From NCBI RefSeq assembly GCF_012516375.2, contig NZ_CP051204.2, positions 6,882,001-6,946,000 on the forward strand: 64,000 nt of DNA, given 5' to 3'. The notes beneath the pieces were generated by a model that was given only the letters and a program-made list of their open reading frames with translations, was not told the origin of the DNA and searched no databases. Shown one piece after another: positions 1-8,633 of this stretch. Both the position numbers and the translations under genes were made by a program. The stretch comes from Chitinophaga oryzae (GTDB taxonomy: Bacteria > Bacteroidota > Bacteroidia > Chitinophagales > Chitinophagaceae). Numbering within the stretch: the stretch's first letter is position 1; every line of letters starts with the position of its first letter.

Positions 1-2
1 TT

Positions 3-1571
3 CTCTATATACTGCTTGCAGGTGCACTGACACAGGCCGCCTGTCAGAAAGATTTCCTGGACAAATCACCTACCGACGCCTATAGCAACGGATCGCTGTG
101 GACAACTGAAGCCGCTGCCTCCGCCGCGCTCGCAGGATGTTACAAAGGATGGGAAACCAGCTATAACACCATCTATATGGATGCTGTCAGCGACAACAGC
201 TACAGCCAGTGGGCATGGGACAACTACCAGCACCTGGGCAACGGCACCGCCACCGCTACCGATCCGCAGGTAGCCAACCAGTGGGATTATGTCACTATCC
301 AGAAATGTAACTGGTTCATCGAAAACGTGGACCAGGCACCCATTGATGAAAAAATACGGAGCCGCTTCAAAGCTGAAGCCCGCTTCCTCCGCGCTTACCG
401 CTACTTCGTGATGTCACAGCTCTATGGTGATGTTCCCCTGGTGGTGAAAAACCTGAGCGTACAGGAAGCGAACACCATCAGCAGAACACCCCGTGCAGAA
501 GTCCGCAAATTCATCACCGATGAATTGGCTGCCATTGCCCAGATCCTGCCGCAGAGCTATACCGGCAGCGATGTAGGACGTATCACCAAAGGCGCCGCTT
601 TAGCGCTGAGAGCACGCGTGGAGCTGTTTGACAAAAACTACGCTGCCGCTATCGAAGACTGTAAAAAAGTAATGGCGCTCGGTTATGGCCTCTATGAAAA
701 CTACACCAATCTTTTCCGCCAGGACTTTGAAAACAACAAAGAGGTGATCCTCGATGTACAGTACAAAGCCAACGAAAAGGATAATGCCAATACAGACCTC
801 GGTATCCTGCCTTCTTCCGGTTATGGCGGATGGGCTTCGCTCAGTCCCACACAGTCACTGGTAGACGCCTACGAAATGACCAACGGTAAAACCATCGACG
901 ATCCAACCTCCGGTTATGACGCCAACAACCCTTATGCAAACAGGGACCCGCGTCTGGCTGCCAGCGTAGTATATCCAGGCTTGGAGTACAACGATAAGTT
1001 CTATGACCCGATCACTCCCGGTGGTGCTGACTACTACAGCGAGGGCAACAACTCTCCCACCGGTTACCTGGTACGGAAATTCGTTCCATTCCTGAAAGAC
1101 TTTCCCGATATGTGGAACACCGGGGTGAACATCATCGTGATCCGTTATGCGGAAGTACTGCTCACCTACGCGGAAGCACAGATTGAGTCCGGGGTGATGG
1201 ACAACAGCGTATACCAGGCGCTCGATGATATCCGTGCACGTGCCGGTATGCCGTTGGTGAACCGTACGGTATATAACAACATCGCCGCCCTTCGTACCCT
1301 TGTGCGCCGCGAACGCCGTGTGGAACTGGCCCTCGAAGGTCTTCGCTGGTACGATATCCAACGCTGGCAGATAGGTCCCGCCGTCAGGACCGGCACCGTA
1401 TATGGCACCCGCCTGGGCACCGTAGATGCCACTACCGGCAAAGTAACCCTGACCGGCAATCATGTGGTGGCTGACCAGCGTTCTTTCAGCCCGCAGCGCG
1501 ATTACCTCTGGCCCGTACCACAAAAAGAAAGAGATATCAATAAAGGCCTCGGTCAGAATCCGGGCTACTAG
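3..1571 (+). CDS. SusD/RagB-family outer-membrane nutrient-binding lipoprotein, 5'-truncated by window edge
   Basis: The frame is already open at the window edge and reads through a hydrophobic segment into a lipobox (leucine-rich stretch, then Thr-Gln-Ala-Ala-Cys at about 30-44), so only the first few codons are missing. The internal ATG at 177 is not the start. SusD proteins are surface lipoproteins that bind glycans or other oligomers and pass them to a SusC TonB transporter. The mature part shows family hallmarks: an N-terminal TPR-like helical region, the AEAR(F)LRA(Y) helix near 380-400 and the C-terminal R-R-E-R-R-x-E-L-A-x-E-G-x-R-(W/F)-x-D segment at about 1300-1360. A SusC partner would lie upstream outside the window. 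The substrate cannot be told from this sequence. The family call is firm. Confidence 0.95.
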   Translation, partial: LYILLAGALTQAACQKDFLDKSPTDAYSNGSLWTTEAAASAALAGCYKGWETSYNTIYMDAVSDNSYSQWAWDNYQHLGNGTATATDPQVANQWDYVTIQKCNWFIENVDQAPIDEKIRSRFKAEARFLRAYRYFVMSQLYGDVPLVVKNLSVQEANTISRTPRAEVRKFITDELAAIAQILPQSYTGSDVGRITKGAALALRARVELFDKNYAAAIEDCKKVMALGYGLYENYTNLFRQDFENNKEVILDVQYKANEKDNANTDLGILPSSGYGGWASLSPTQSLVDAYEMTNGKTIDDPTSGYDANNPYANRDPRLAASVVYPGLEYNDKFYDPITPGGADYYSEGNNSPTGYLVRKFVPFLKDFPDMWNTGVNIIVIRYAEVLLTYAEAQIESGVMDNSVYQALDDIRARAGMPLVNRTVYNNIAALRTLVRRERRVELALEGLRWYDIQRWQIGPAVRTGTVYGTRLGTVDATTGKVTLTGNHVVADQRSFSPQRDYLWPVPQKERDINKGLGQNPGY

Positions 1572-1615
1572 ATATTTACGATTTTTTGATTTACGAATTT
1601 TTTGATTTTAGTTAA

Positions 1616-1658
1616 ACAGACCGAAGCGAATAATGAATCGCTTCGGTCTGTTTTTTTT
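1616..1658 (+). terminator. Rho-independent terminator after susD
   Basis: A 14-bp perfect stem (1616-1629 with 1638-1651, loop of 8) is followed by a run of eight T. It lies 45 bases after the susD stop, so it most likely ends that transcript. Confidence 0.85.
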
Positions 1659-1659
1659 A

Positions 1660-1857
1660 TCAACTCTCCGAAATCCCAAAATCGTAAATCAAAAAATCCC
1701 CAAATAAATAATCGCTTCAGTCTGCCTTTTTCATCAACTCCCAAAATCAAAAAATCGTAAATCAAAAAATCCCCAAATAAATAATCGCTTCGGTCTGTTT
1801 TTTTATCAACTCCCCGAAATCCCCAAAATCGTAAATCAAAAAATCCCCAAATATCTG
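1660..1857 (+). repeat. Tandem degenerate copies of terminator-linked repeat
   Basis: The gap 1572-1887 contains no gene. After the susD terminator, a unit of about 80-90 bases occurs almost three times: ATCAACTC, then AAATCCCAAAATCG, then TAAATCAAAAAATCCCCAAAT, then a remnant of the right terminator arm (TCGCTTCGGTCTG at 1789-1798, a variant at 1713-1724). Only the first copy keeps both stem arms. The copies look like duplications of the terminator's right half. The last copy runs up to a TACCTTTT element (1858-1865) that may serve as the -7 box of the following operon. Confidence 0.75.
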
Positions 1858-1887
1858 TACCTTTTTGCTGAATAAAACCCTTGTGTT

Positions 1888-2526
1888 ATGTCACAAGCAC
1901 CAAATGGAAACCCATCATGCCCGGGCAAGAAGGATAAACACGAAGCCAGACGTGACTTCCTGAAACAATCTTCCGCGTTGATGGCGCTGGCGCTCACACC
2001 GCCACTGGTAGTCAAAGCAGGCGAACATGATGAAACTATTGCCGGCCTCTTCGAGAAAATGCCGGTCAGCCTGGAAGTAAACGGCAAGGCTTACCAGCTG
2101 TCCGTGGAGCCCCGGGTGACGCTGCTCGACCTGCTGCGCGAACAGCTGAACCTGACAGGCACCAAAAAAGGCTGCGATCACGGTCAGTGCGGCGCCTGTA
2201 CAGTACATGTCAACGGCCAGCGCATTAATTCCTGCCTTACCCTCGCCGTCATGCAGGAGGGGAAAAAAATCACGACCATTGAAGGGCTTGCCCAGGGAGA
2301 CACCTTACATCCTGTACAGGAAGCCTTTATCGAACATGATGGCTTCCAGTGCGGCTATTGTACGCCCGGCCAGATTATGTCGGCCGTAGCCTGTATCCGC
2401 GAAGGGCATGCAGGTTCTCCGGAAGAGATACGCGAGTTTATGAGTGGTAACATCTGCCGCTGCGGTGCATACGACAATATCGTGGCAGCCATTACAGCAG
2501 TAAAACAGGGAGGGCATACCGTATGA
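1888..2526 (+). CDS. paoA: Periplasmic aldehyde oxidoreductase-type 2Fe-2S subunit (PaoA/YagT-like)
   Basis: This is the electron-transfer subunit of a heterotrimeric molybdenum hydroxylase. A twin-arginine motif (RRDFLKQ, residues 21-27) before a hydrophobic stretch indicates Tat export of the folded complex, as in E. coli PaoA. Both iron-sulfur clusters are complete: a plant-ferredoxin type set at Cys96, Cys101, Cys104 and Cys116, and a helical second set CGYC (155-158) and CRC (190-192). The length of 212 residues is normal for the Tat-carrying form. It starts an operon with ATGA overlaps to the next two genes. No molybdenum-cofactor riboswitch was recognised upstream. The substrate class (aromatic aldehydes versus purines) is inferred only from the PaoABC-like gene order. 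Confidence 0.93.
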   Translation: MSQAPNGNPSCPGKKDKHEARRDFLKQSSALMALALTPPLVVKAGEHDETIAGLFEKMPVSLEVNGKAYQLSVEPRVTLLDLLREQLNLTGTKKGCDHGQCGACTVHVNGQRINSCLTLAVMQEGKKITTIEGLAQGDTLHPVQEAFIEHDGFQCGYCTPGQIMSAVACIREGHAGSPEEIREFMSGNICRCGAYDNIVAAITAVKQGGHTV

Positions 2527-3503
2527 ACCAGTTTTCCTATGTCAGGCCCGCCAGCCAGCAGGCGGCTATTGACGCGCTCTCGAAAGATAAATCTGCCCGC
2601 TTCATCGCCGGCGGCACCAATCTGCTCGATCTCATGAAGAACGGCGTGCTGGCGCCGGAGAAGCTGGTAGACATCAACCGGCTGCCACTGAAGAATATCA
2701 CGCAGAACAACAATACCCTGCATATCGGCGCCCTGACGCTCAACAGCGAGGTAGCCGACCACCCGCTGGTGAAAGCACACCATCCGCTGCTGTCGCAGGC
2801 ACTGCTCGCCGGCGCTTCGCAACAGCTGCGTAACATGGCCACCACCGGCGGTAACATGATGCAGCGTACCCGTTGCAGTTATTTCTACGATATCACCATG
2901 CCCTGCAATAAAAGAACGCCCGGCAGCGGTTGCAGCGCTATCGGCGGCATCAACCGTATGCACGCTATCTTCGGCGCCAGCGACCAATGCATCGCCGTAC
3001 ATCCCAGCGATATGTGCGTTGCACTGGCAGCACTTGATGCAACCGTGCTGGCAGCCGGCCCCAAAGGGAACCGCCGCATACCCTTCGGAGAATTTCACCG
3101 GCTGCCCGGCGATACACCCGATAAAGACAACAACCTCGGTAAAGGCGAACTGATCACCGGTATTGATATACCGGCCAGCCCCTTCACCAAAAACATATAC
3201 TATCTGAAAGTGCGGGACCGCGCATCGTATGCTTTTGCACTCGTGTCCGTAGCAGCGGCGCTGGATATCAGCAACAACACCATCCGCAGCGCGCGCCTCG
3301 CCATGGGCGGCGTGGCCCACAAACCCTGGCGCCTGCACGAAGCAGAAAAAACACTGACAGGGAAAGCGCCCACGGCTGAAAGTTTCCGTATAGCCGCCAC
3401 CGTAGCCATACAGTCGGCCCGCACGTATAAACACAATGCATTCAAAGTGCCGATGGCGCAGAACAGTATCGTCACCGCCTTATCAAAAGCAGCTGCCGTA
3501 TGA
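2523..3503 (+). CDS. paoB: FAD-binding subunit of molybdenum hydroxylase (PaoB/YagS-like)
   Basis: The product is the flavin subunit that carries electrons from the iron-sulfur clusters to an acceptor. It starts on an ATGA overlap with the preceding stop. The N-terminal FAD motif AGGTNLLDLM (residues about 29-38) and the LRNMATTGGN segment are typical of the CO-dehydrogenase flavoprotein family. A cysteine-bearing insertion follows (Arg-Thr-Arg-Cys, Met-Pro-Cys-Asn, Gly-Ser-Gly-Cys and a later Asp-Gln-Cys). In YagS/PaoB such an insertion carries an extra 4Fe-4S cluster, so this supports the Pao subgroup over ordinary xanthine dehydrogenase. The C-terminal CO_deh_flav_C domain is present. Its 326 residues match the family. 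Confidence 0.92.
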   Translation: MNQFSYVRPASQQAAIDALSKDKSARFIAGGTNLLDLMKNGVLAPEKLVDINRLPLKNITQNNNTLHIGALTLNSEVADHPLVKAHHPLLSQALLAGASQQLRNMATTGGNMMQRTRCSYFYDITMPCNKRTPGSGCSAIGGINRMHAIFGASDQCIAVHPSDMCVALAALDATVLAAGPKGNRRIPFGEFHRLPGDTPDKDNNLGKGELITGIDIPASPFTKNIYYLKVRDRASYAFALVSVAAALDISNNTIRSARLAMGGVAHKPWRLHEAEKTLTGKAPTAESFRIAATVAIQSARTYKHNAFKVPMAQNSIVTALSKAAAV

Positions 3504-5683
3504 AAAAGCAAGCAGTAGGACAATCCATGGACCGTGTAGACGGCCGCCTTAAAGTAACCGGCGCCGCCCGCTACTTCGCCGATCACCAGCCGGAAGGTAT
3601 GCTGTACGCTGCGCTGGTATGCAGCCCTGTCAGCAGCGGCCGCATTACCGCCATCGATGCCTCCAAAGCCCTCCGGGCGCCGGGCGTGGCCGATGTGGTG
3701 TCTCATCTCAACGCACCGCCTGTTCCGGGCTATAAAGCCGATAATCCCAATCCCAAACAGGGACTTAAAATATTTCATGACGACCGTATCTATTCCAACG
3801 GCCAGCCGGTAGCCATTGTGGTGGCCAATACACTGGAGCGCGCCGTACACGCCGCCTCTCTCGTGAAAGTCACCTATGCACAGGAAGTACATAAGACAGA
3901 CATGAGCGCAAGTATGGACCTGGCCTTCCAGCATAAAAACATGAAGGACTACCTGCGCGGAGAAGCGGATGCGTGGAAAAAAGCGCCGGTAAACCTGGAA
4001 GCGGAATACAACATCCCGATCGAGGTGCATAACCCCATGGAACTGGCGGGCATCATCGCTCACTGGGAAACACCCGACCAGCTGACGCTCTACGCCAAAA
4101 CACAAGGCGTTAAAAGCGTGCAGCAAGCGATCAAAACACTTTTTCAGCTGCCGGAAAGCCAGATCACGGTGCATTCGCAGTTTGTGGGCGGCGCTTTCGG
4201 CATGGGCCTGCGCATATGGCCCATGGAAGTAGCCACCATCCTGGCAGCGAAGAAAATACGCAAGCCGGTGAAACTGGTCATCACCCGCAAAGACATGTTC
4301 ACCCTCGTGGGGTACCGCCCTGCGGCCAGGCAACGGATAGGCATCGGCGCTACCGCCGACGGTAAGCTGACCGGCATCACACATGAAGCAGTGGCCATCA
4401 CATCGCCGTATGAAGATTTCACGGAAGCAATCGTGAACATGAGCCGCATGATGTATGCCTGTCCCAATGTAAACACGCACTACCAGCTGGTGCCGCTCAA
4501 TCTCAGCACACCGGTATGGATGCGCGGCCCCGGCGAAGCAACCGGCGCTTTTGCACTGGAATCGGCCATCGATGAACTGGCCCACCGGTTAAAGATGGAC
4601 CCGTTGCAGCTGCGTATCCTGAACCATGCGGACACAGACCCGGAGAAACACCTGCCCTACTCCAGCAAATACCTGAAAGAAGCCTACGAAATGGGCGCCG
4701 CTAAAATAGGCTGGCAGCAACGCAGCCAGACACCCGGCCAACTGCAGGAAAACGGCTGGCTGGTCGGCTACGGCATGAGCAGCGGCGTATTCGGCGCAGG
4801 GCGCGGCAAAGCCACTGCCAGCGCCACTCTCAAAGCCGATGGCACCCTCGTGGTCCGCAGCGCCGCGGCAGATATAGGCCCGGGCACCGCCACCGCCATG
4901 GTGCAGATAGCCGCCGACGCCACCGGCATCGATGTTAAAAAAATAAAATTCCTGCTGGGAGAATCGGCCTATCCCGAAGCGCCCCGCCAGGGCGGCTCTT
5001 CCACCGTGTCTACCGTCGGCAGCGCCGTCAACGATGTATGTCGCAGCCTGCAACAGAAACTCAGTGAAATGGCCGCAGCCAGCGTTCCTGCTTTTAAAGG
5101 CCTGAAAGCGGAAAATATGCAACATGAAGACGGACAGCTGGTAGCCGGCAATACCCGGTTGCATTACACCGCATTGCTGCAGCAGCAACAGCTGCCGGAG
5201 CTGATCGTTACCACTACCTCCCAGGCCGGCGACGAACGGAAACAATACGCCATGTATTCTTTCTCCGTTCATTTCACCAAGGTGCATGTACATCCGGCCA
5301 CCGGCGTTGTACGCATCAAACATATCGTCAGCGTGGCCGATTCCGGTACGGTGGTGAACACCAAAACCGCCCGCAGCCAGATGATCGGCGGCGTAGTAGG
5401 CGGCATCGGCATGGCCCTCACCGAAGAGGCCCTGATAGATCACCGCTTCGGCCGATACGTCAACAACAACTATGCAGATTACCATGTACCTGTGAATGCG
5501 GACACGCCGCCAACAGACGTACTGTTTATTAATAAAAAAGATCCTGTCATCAACCCGATGGGCGCTAAAGGTATGGGCGAAATAGCCCTGATTGGCTTCG
5601 CTGCCGCCGTTTCCAACGCTGTATTCAATGCTACCGGCAAACGGGTCCGCGACCTGCCCATCACACCCGACAAACTGATTTGA
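3500..5683 (+). CDS. paoC: Molybdenum-cofactor-binding catalytic subunit (PaoC/YagR-like)
   Basis: This is the large catalytic subunit, 727 residues, joined to the FAD gene by an ATGA overlap. Two xanthine-oxidase-type domains are visible: an N-terminal a/b hammerhead domain (about residues 10-120) and the Moco-binding region. Glycine-rich cofactor loops include GGAFGMGLRIWP near residue 230 and QGGSSTVSTVGSA near 500. The C-terminal GAKGMGEI (about 690) holds the conserved catalytic glutamate that activates the water for substrate hydroxylation. The protein has no export signal of its own and would travel with the Tat-bearing partner. The length is close to E. coli PaoC. The physiological substrate is unknown. 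Confidence 0.93.
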   Translation: MKKQAVGQSMDRVDGRLKVTGAARYFADHQPEGMLYAALVCSPVSSGRITAIDASKALRAPGVADVVSHLNAPPVPGYKADNPNPKQGLKIFHDDRIYSNGQPVAIVVANTLERAVHAASLVKVTYAQEVHKTDMSASMDLAFQHKNMKDYLRGEADAWKKAPVNLEAEYNIPIEVHNPMELAGIIAHWETPDQLTLYAKTQGVKSVQQAIKTLFQLPESQITVHSQFVGGAFGMGLRIWPMEVATILAAKKIRKPVKLVITRKDMFTLVGYRPAARQRIGIGATADGKLTGITHEAVAITSPYEDFTEAIVNMSRMMYACPNVNTHYQLVPLNLSTPVWMRGPGEATGAFALESAIDELAHRLKMDPLQLRILNHADTDPEKHLPYSSKYLKEAYEMGAAKIGWQQRSQTPGQLQENGWLVGYGMSSGVFGAGRGKATASATLKADGTLVVRSAAADIGPGTATAMVQIAADATGIDVKKIKFLLGESAYPEAPRQGGSSTVSTVGSAVNDVCRSLQQKLSEMAAASVPAFKGLKAENMQHEDGQLVAGNTRLHYTALLQQQQLPELIVTTTSQAGDERKQYAMYSFSVHFTKVHVHPATGVVRIKHIVSVADSGTVVNTKTARSQMIGGVVGGIGMALTEEALIDHRFGRYVNNNYADYHVPVNADTPPTDVLFINKKDPVINPMGAKGMGEIALIGFAAAVSNAVFNATGKRVRDLPITPDKLI

Positions 5684-5687
5684 TACT

Positions 5688-6845
5688 ATGCAGAAAGAGC
5701 TGAAAGATATTGTGAAGGCGTACCTTGCCGCCAGCCAGCAAGGCCTGCAAACCGCACTGGCGACCGTTGTACACGTGGAAGGTTCCGCCTACCGGCAACC
5801 CGGCGCGCGGATGCTGATCACTGAAAACGGCGCACTGACAGGCGCTATCAGCGGCGGCTGCCTCGAAGGCGACGCGCTGCGCAAAGCGCAACTTGCCATG
5901 ATGCAACAAAAACCCATGCTGGTCACCTACGATACCACCGATGAAGACGATGCCGTCATCGGCGTGGGACTGGGATGCAACGGCATCATACACATCCTGC
6001 TGGAGCCGCTGGGGCCGCACATGGCCCTGAATCCGCTCACACTGCTGCAGCAACAGGACGGTAGCCGCGATACCACCGTAATAGTGACGCTCTTCCGCCC
6101 CGAACAACGTTCCGCCCCGCAGCCCGGCACCTGTATACTGATCACCGACGGTGGAGAAAGACAGGTACATATGGACGATGGCCCGCTGCGCACCGCCATA
6201 CTGGCCGATGTATGCGCAGCATTTACCTCCAGGCGCTCTGCCGTGAAGACCTACAACGAGGGTCCGGAAAAGATCACCGCGCTCATCGCATGGCATCCGC
6301 CGGCCTTGCAGCTGCTGATTGCCGGCGCCGGCAACGATGTGCGGCCGCTGGTGAAAATAGCGTCCGTACTGGGGTGGCATACCATCGTTGTGGATGGCCG
6401 CCCGGCATACGCCCAGGCTCAACGTTTCCCGGAAGCTACGCGCGTGATCGTCGCCAAACCGGTGGAAGTATTGCAGCACCTGCAACCGGACGATTATACC
6501 GCCGCCGTACTGATGACCCACAACTACAACTACGATATCGCCCTGCTGACAGCCCTGCTGCCGCATCACCTCCGTTACACCGGCGTACTGGGACCTGCCA
6601 GGAAACTGCAACGCATGCTGCAGGAGATGGAAGATGCCGGCACCCCGCCATCGCCGGAACAACGGGCACGTATATACGGTCCTGTCGGGCTGGACATCGG
6701 CGCCGATGCACCGGAAGAAATAGCACTGTCTATCATCAGCGAGGTGAAGGCCGTCATGGCCGGCGCTGCGGGTGATTCGCTGCGTAACAATCCCGCCGCT
6801 ATCCACCAGCGCGCCCGTCAACAAATCACTCAACAACAACTGTGA
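5688..6845 (+). CDS. XdhC/CoxI-family molybdenum hydroxylase maturation factor
   Basis: XdhC-type proteins bind the molybdenum cofactor, help convert it to the sulfurated form and insert it into the catalytic subunit. This protein starts four bases after the paoC-like stop. Its N-terminal XdhC/CoxI domain is recognisable from the GSAYRQPGARMLI and GAISGGCLEGD segments (residues about 30-65). A C-terminal Rossmann-like domain follows (LIAGAGNDVRPL at about 208, then VVDGRPAYA and a late TGVLGPARK). The length of 385 residues fits the two-domain members. Its position matches paoD in E. coli. The next gene starts within its stop codon (TGATG). Confidence 0.92.
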   Translation: MQKELKDIVKAYLAASQQGLQTALATVVHVEGSAYRQPGARMLITENGALTGAISGGCLEGDALRKAQLAMMQQKPMLVTYDTTDEDDAVIGVGLGCNGIIHILLEPLGPHMALNPLTLLQQQDGSRDTTVIVTLFRPEQRSAPQPGTCILITDGGERQVHMDDGPLRTAILADVCAAFTSRRSAVKTYNEGPEKITALIAWHPPALQLLIAGAGNDVRPLVKIASVLGWHTIVVDGRPAYAQAQRFPEATRVIVAKPVEVLQHLQPDDYTAAVLMTHNYNYDIALLTALLPHHLRYTGVLGPARKLQRMLQEMEDAGTPPSPEQRARIYGPVGLDIGADAPEEIALSIISEVKAVMAGAAGDSLRNNPAAIHQRARQQITQQQL

Positions 6846-7429
6846 TGCGCCGCACAGGTATCGTCATCCTCGCCGCCGGCGCCTCCCGCCGCCTGGGAAT
6901 GCCCAAGCAGCAGGTACGCTTCCGGCAGCAAAGCCTGCTGCAACGTATCCTTCATACCGCGCAACACACCACCGCACGTCCTATAGTAGTCGTACTGGGC
7001 GCTTTCGCCGACACCATCCTGCCCGACACGCAGGATAGTGAAGCCGCCGTAGTGATCAATGCCAACTGGGAAAACGGTATGGGCAGTTCTGTACAAACAG
7101 GGGTACAGGAGATATTACGTATAGACAACACCGTTAGTGATATCATGGTCCTGCTATGTGATCAGCCTTTTATTACCCCTGCCCTGCTCGGGAAACTGAT
7201 GGATACGCATTACCAGGAAAACAAAGGCATCACTGCCTGCGCCTACGGCGGCACAAAAGGTACGCCAGTTATCTTCCATCAGAAGTATTTTTCCCGTTTA
7301 ATCACGCTGGACGGACAGGAAGGCGCCAAAAAAATCATTCAGCAACACCCTGACGACCTGGCCACCGTTCCCTTCCCCGAAGGCATCATTGATATCGACA
7401 CACCCGGAGATCTCGAACTGCTTCGTTAA
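6845..7429 (+). CDS. MobA/MocA-like molybdenum cofactor nucleotidyltransferase
   Basis: The N-terminus carries the nucleotidyltransferase signature LAAGASRRLGMPKQ (about residues 9-22), which binds NTP. MocA-type members add CMP to molybdopterin for hydroxylases of the xanthine oxidase family, and that fits this operon best. A GTG at 6842 is an alternative start, but the ATG at 6845 overlaps the previous stop as TGATG and is preferred. Other visible parts are the metal-binding LLCDQPF motif (about residue 100), GTPVIF and the C-terminal DIDTPGDLELL. The protein is cytoplasmic. It is the last gene of the operon, and no strong hairpin follows at once. Confidence 0.9.
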   Translation: MRRTGIVILAAGASRRLGMPKQQVRFRQQSLLQRILHTAQHTTARPIVVVLGAFADTILPDTQDSEAAVVINANWENGMGSSVQTGVQEILRIDNTVSDIMVLLCDQPFITPALLGKLMDTHYQENKGITACAYGGTKGTPVIFHQKYFSRLITLDGQEGAKKIIQQHPDDLATVPFPEGIIDIDTPGDLELLR

Positions 7430-7495
7430 ACCACATCATTATCAGCACCGAAAAAAATTTTAACCGCCCTGTATTTTTTATCAGATCTTTTTACT

Positions 7496-7525
7496 TACAT
7501 TTGTCTACAGAATTAGTAGACTAAT
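7496..7525 (+). promoter_or_regulatory. Promoter -7 box with overlapping nested palindromes
   Basis: TACATTTG (7496-7503) fits the Bacteroidota -7 consensus TAnnTTTG. Transcription would start near 7510, inside two nested inverted repeats: GTCTAC (7503-7508) with GTAGAC (7516-7521), and ATTAGT (7512-7517) with ACTAAT (7520-7525). Palindromes over the start point suggest repressor binding. No regulator gene lies next to it. Confidence 0.6.
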
Positions 7526-7538
7526 AAAATCTACCTTT

Positions 7539-7625
7539 ATGGAAAATTACCATCACCATCTAAACCTGCGCCTGCAAAGGCTTTTATCTGCCGGTCAACC
7601 AGCGGCCTGCTCCTGTTGTTGTTAA
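7539..7625 (+). CDS. Candidate Cys-rich leader peptide (28 codons)
   Basis: Fourteen bases after the palindrome an ATG opens a 28-codon frame reading MENYHHHLNLRLQRLLSAGQ and then PAACSCCC before TAA. It has three consecutive histidines near the start and four cysteines in the last five codons. It lies between a promoter-like element and the dioxygenase gene at 7723. The 97 bases between it and that gene are C-rich and G-poor and lack a strong intrinsic terminator, a composition favourable to Rho. Leader peptides with clustered cysteine codons sense cysteinyl-tRNA or translation stalling in several bacteria; the same role here is an inference. It is not recognisable as a functional protein by itself. 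Confidence 0.55.
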   Translation: MENYHHHLNLRLQRLLSAGQPAACSCCC

Positions 7626-7722
7626 TCCTGATCCCCCCTGCTGCGGTCTTCCCCACCAACTTCCGCACATACAGCTTCATATCCAACCATCATTTTTACT
7701 GCTACCAAAAAAACTGCTCGTC

Positions 7723-8616
7723 ATGAAAACGAACAACCAACCCGTATTTCATCTGGGGAAAACTGTCACTGCGCCGCAACTGACCTATTTTCAGCAACAT
7801 GGTATCATACAGTTCAAAAACTTCCTCGACAGGGAATCCCTGTCAAATATTCTGAGTGAAGTGGCTCAGGTACAGGATTTCCTCCTGCGCAACCAGGTAC
7901 AGAAAGTAAACGGTATCCCGTTAAAATTCGGGACCGACATCGACGGTGCGCCGCTGATACAGCGCATCGCATTTGCCTCCCACTACAGCAACGCGCTGCG
8001 GGAACTGCTGAAAGACGAGCGCCTGCTGGCGCTGACCAACCTGCTGGCGCCCTACGACGGCCGCATCGGCGAAAATGAAAAAGACGGCCTTGTGATCAAC
8101 CATTACGTCAATACCGACAGCAGCCAGTTCCGGCAACTGGGATGGCATACCGACAGTCCGCGGGACCTCTTCCTGGGCACGCGCATCCTGCCAATGCTTA
8201 ATGTGGGCATCCACCTCGACGATTGCCCGCTGGAAAACGGCGGCCTGCGCGTACTCACCGGCACACACCGGCAAGGCCTCTTCCGGTTGCTGTTCCGCAA
8301 AAAATACTTTATCGATCACACGCCGGACAAACAGGAAACAGGCTTCGACATTGAAGCCGGCGACCTTACCGTGCATGACGGACGCCTGTGGCACCGGGTG
8401 CAACAGTCCCCTTTTACCGGCGTAAAAAGCCGCCGCAGGGTGATGTATATACCGGTGGTTACCGGCGCCTATCAGCCCAAACACGCTCAATCCCCCACCC
8501 CGTTTTATCATAAACTGGCACAACTGAAACAGCATCTCTACGGTGGCAAACCGCAGTGGGCAGCTGCCAAAACCGCTGAAGGCAAACTGGCGGAAGTCAA
8601 CAGTACAGCCATCTAA
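7723..8616 (+). CDS. Phytanoyl-CoA dioxygenase family (PhyH) Fe(II)/2-oxoglutarate oxygenase
   Basis: This 297-residue cytoplasmic protein has the double-stranded beta-helix oxygenase signature. The iron ligands H-x-D are seen in the LGWHTDSPRD segment (about residue 140), and the distal histidine in VHDGRLWHRVQ (about 222). An arginine-rich stretch for 2-oxoglutarate follows (KSRRRVMYIP). PhyH enzymes hydroxylate acyl-CoAs, amino acids or secondary metabolites, and no substrate can be assigned. The gene is followed 17 bases later by a short-chain dehydrogenase, which could oxidise a newly made hydroxyl group. The preceding leader ORF and palindrome suggest regulated expression. Confidence 0.85.
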   Translation: MKTNNQPVFHLGKTVTAPQLTYFQQHGIIQFKNFLDRESLSNILSEVAQVQDFLLRNQVQKVNGIPLKFGTDIDGAPLIQRIAFASHYSNALRELLKDERLLALTNLLAPYDGRIGENEKDGLVINHYVNTDSSQFRQLGWHTDSPRDLFLGTRILPMLNVGIHLDDCPLENGGLRVLTGTHRQGLFRLLFRKKYFIDHTPDKQETGFDIEAGDLTVHDGRLWHRVQQSPFTGVKSRRRVMYIPVVTGAYQPKHAQSPTPFYHKLAQLKQHLYGGKPQWAAAKTAEGKLAEVNSTAI

Positions 8617-8633
8617 CATAAAATACTACACGT

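Noticed and set aside
1572..1887. Molybdenum-cofactor riboswitch before the hydroxylase operon
   Set aside because: The region consists of terminator-derived repeats and no Moco aptamer-like arrangement was seen.
2355..3434. Long antisense frame (359 codons) under the paoB-like gene
   Set aside because: It is a shadow of GC-rich coding sequence. The plus-strand genes have clear cofactor motifs and translational overlaps, and the antisense product has no domain. The same holds for the long antisense frames at 855-1523, 3200-4585, 4589-5485 and 5661-6839.
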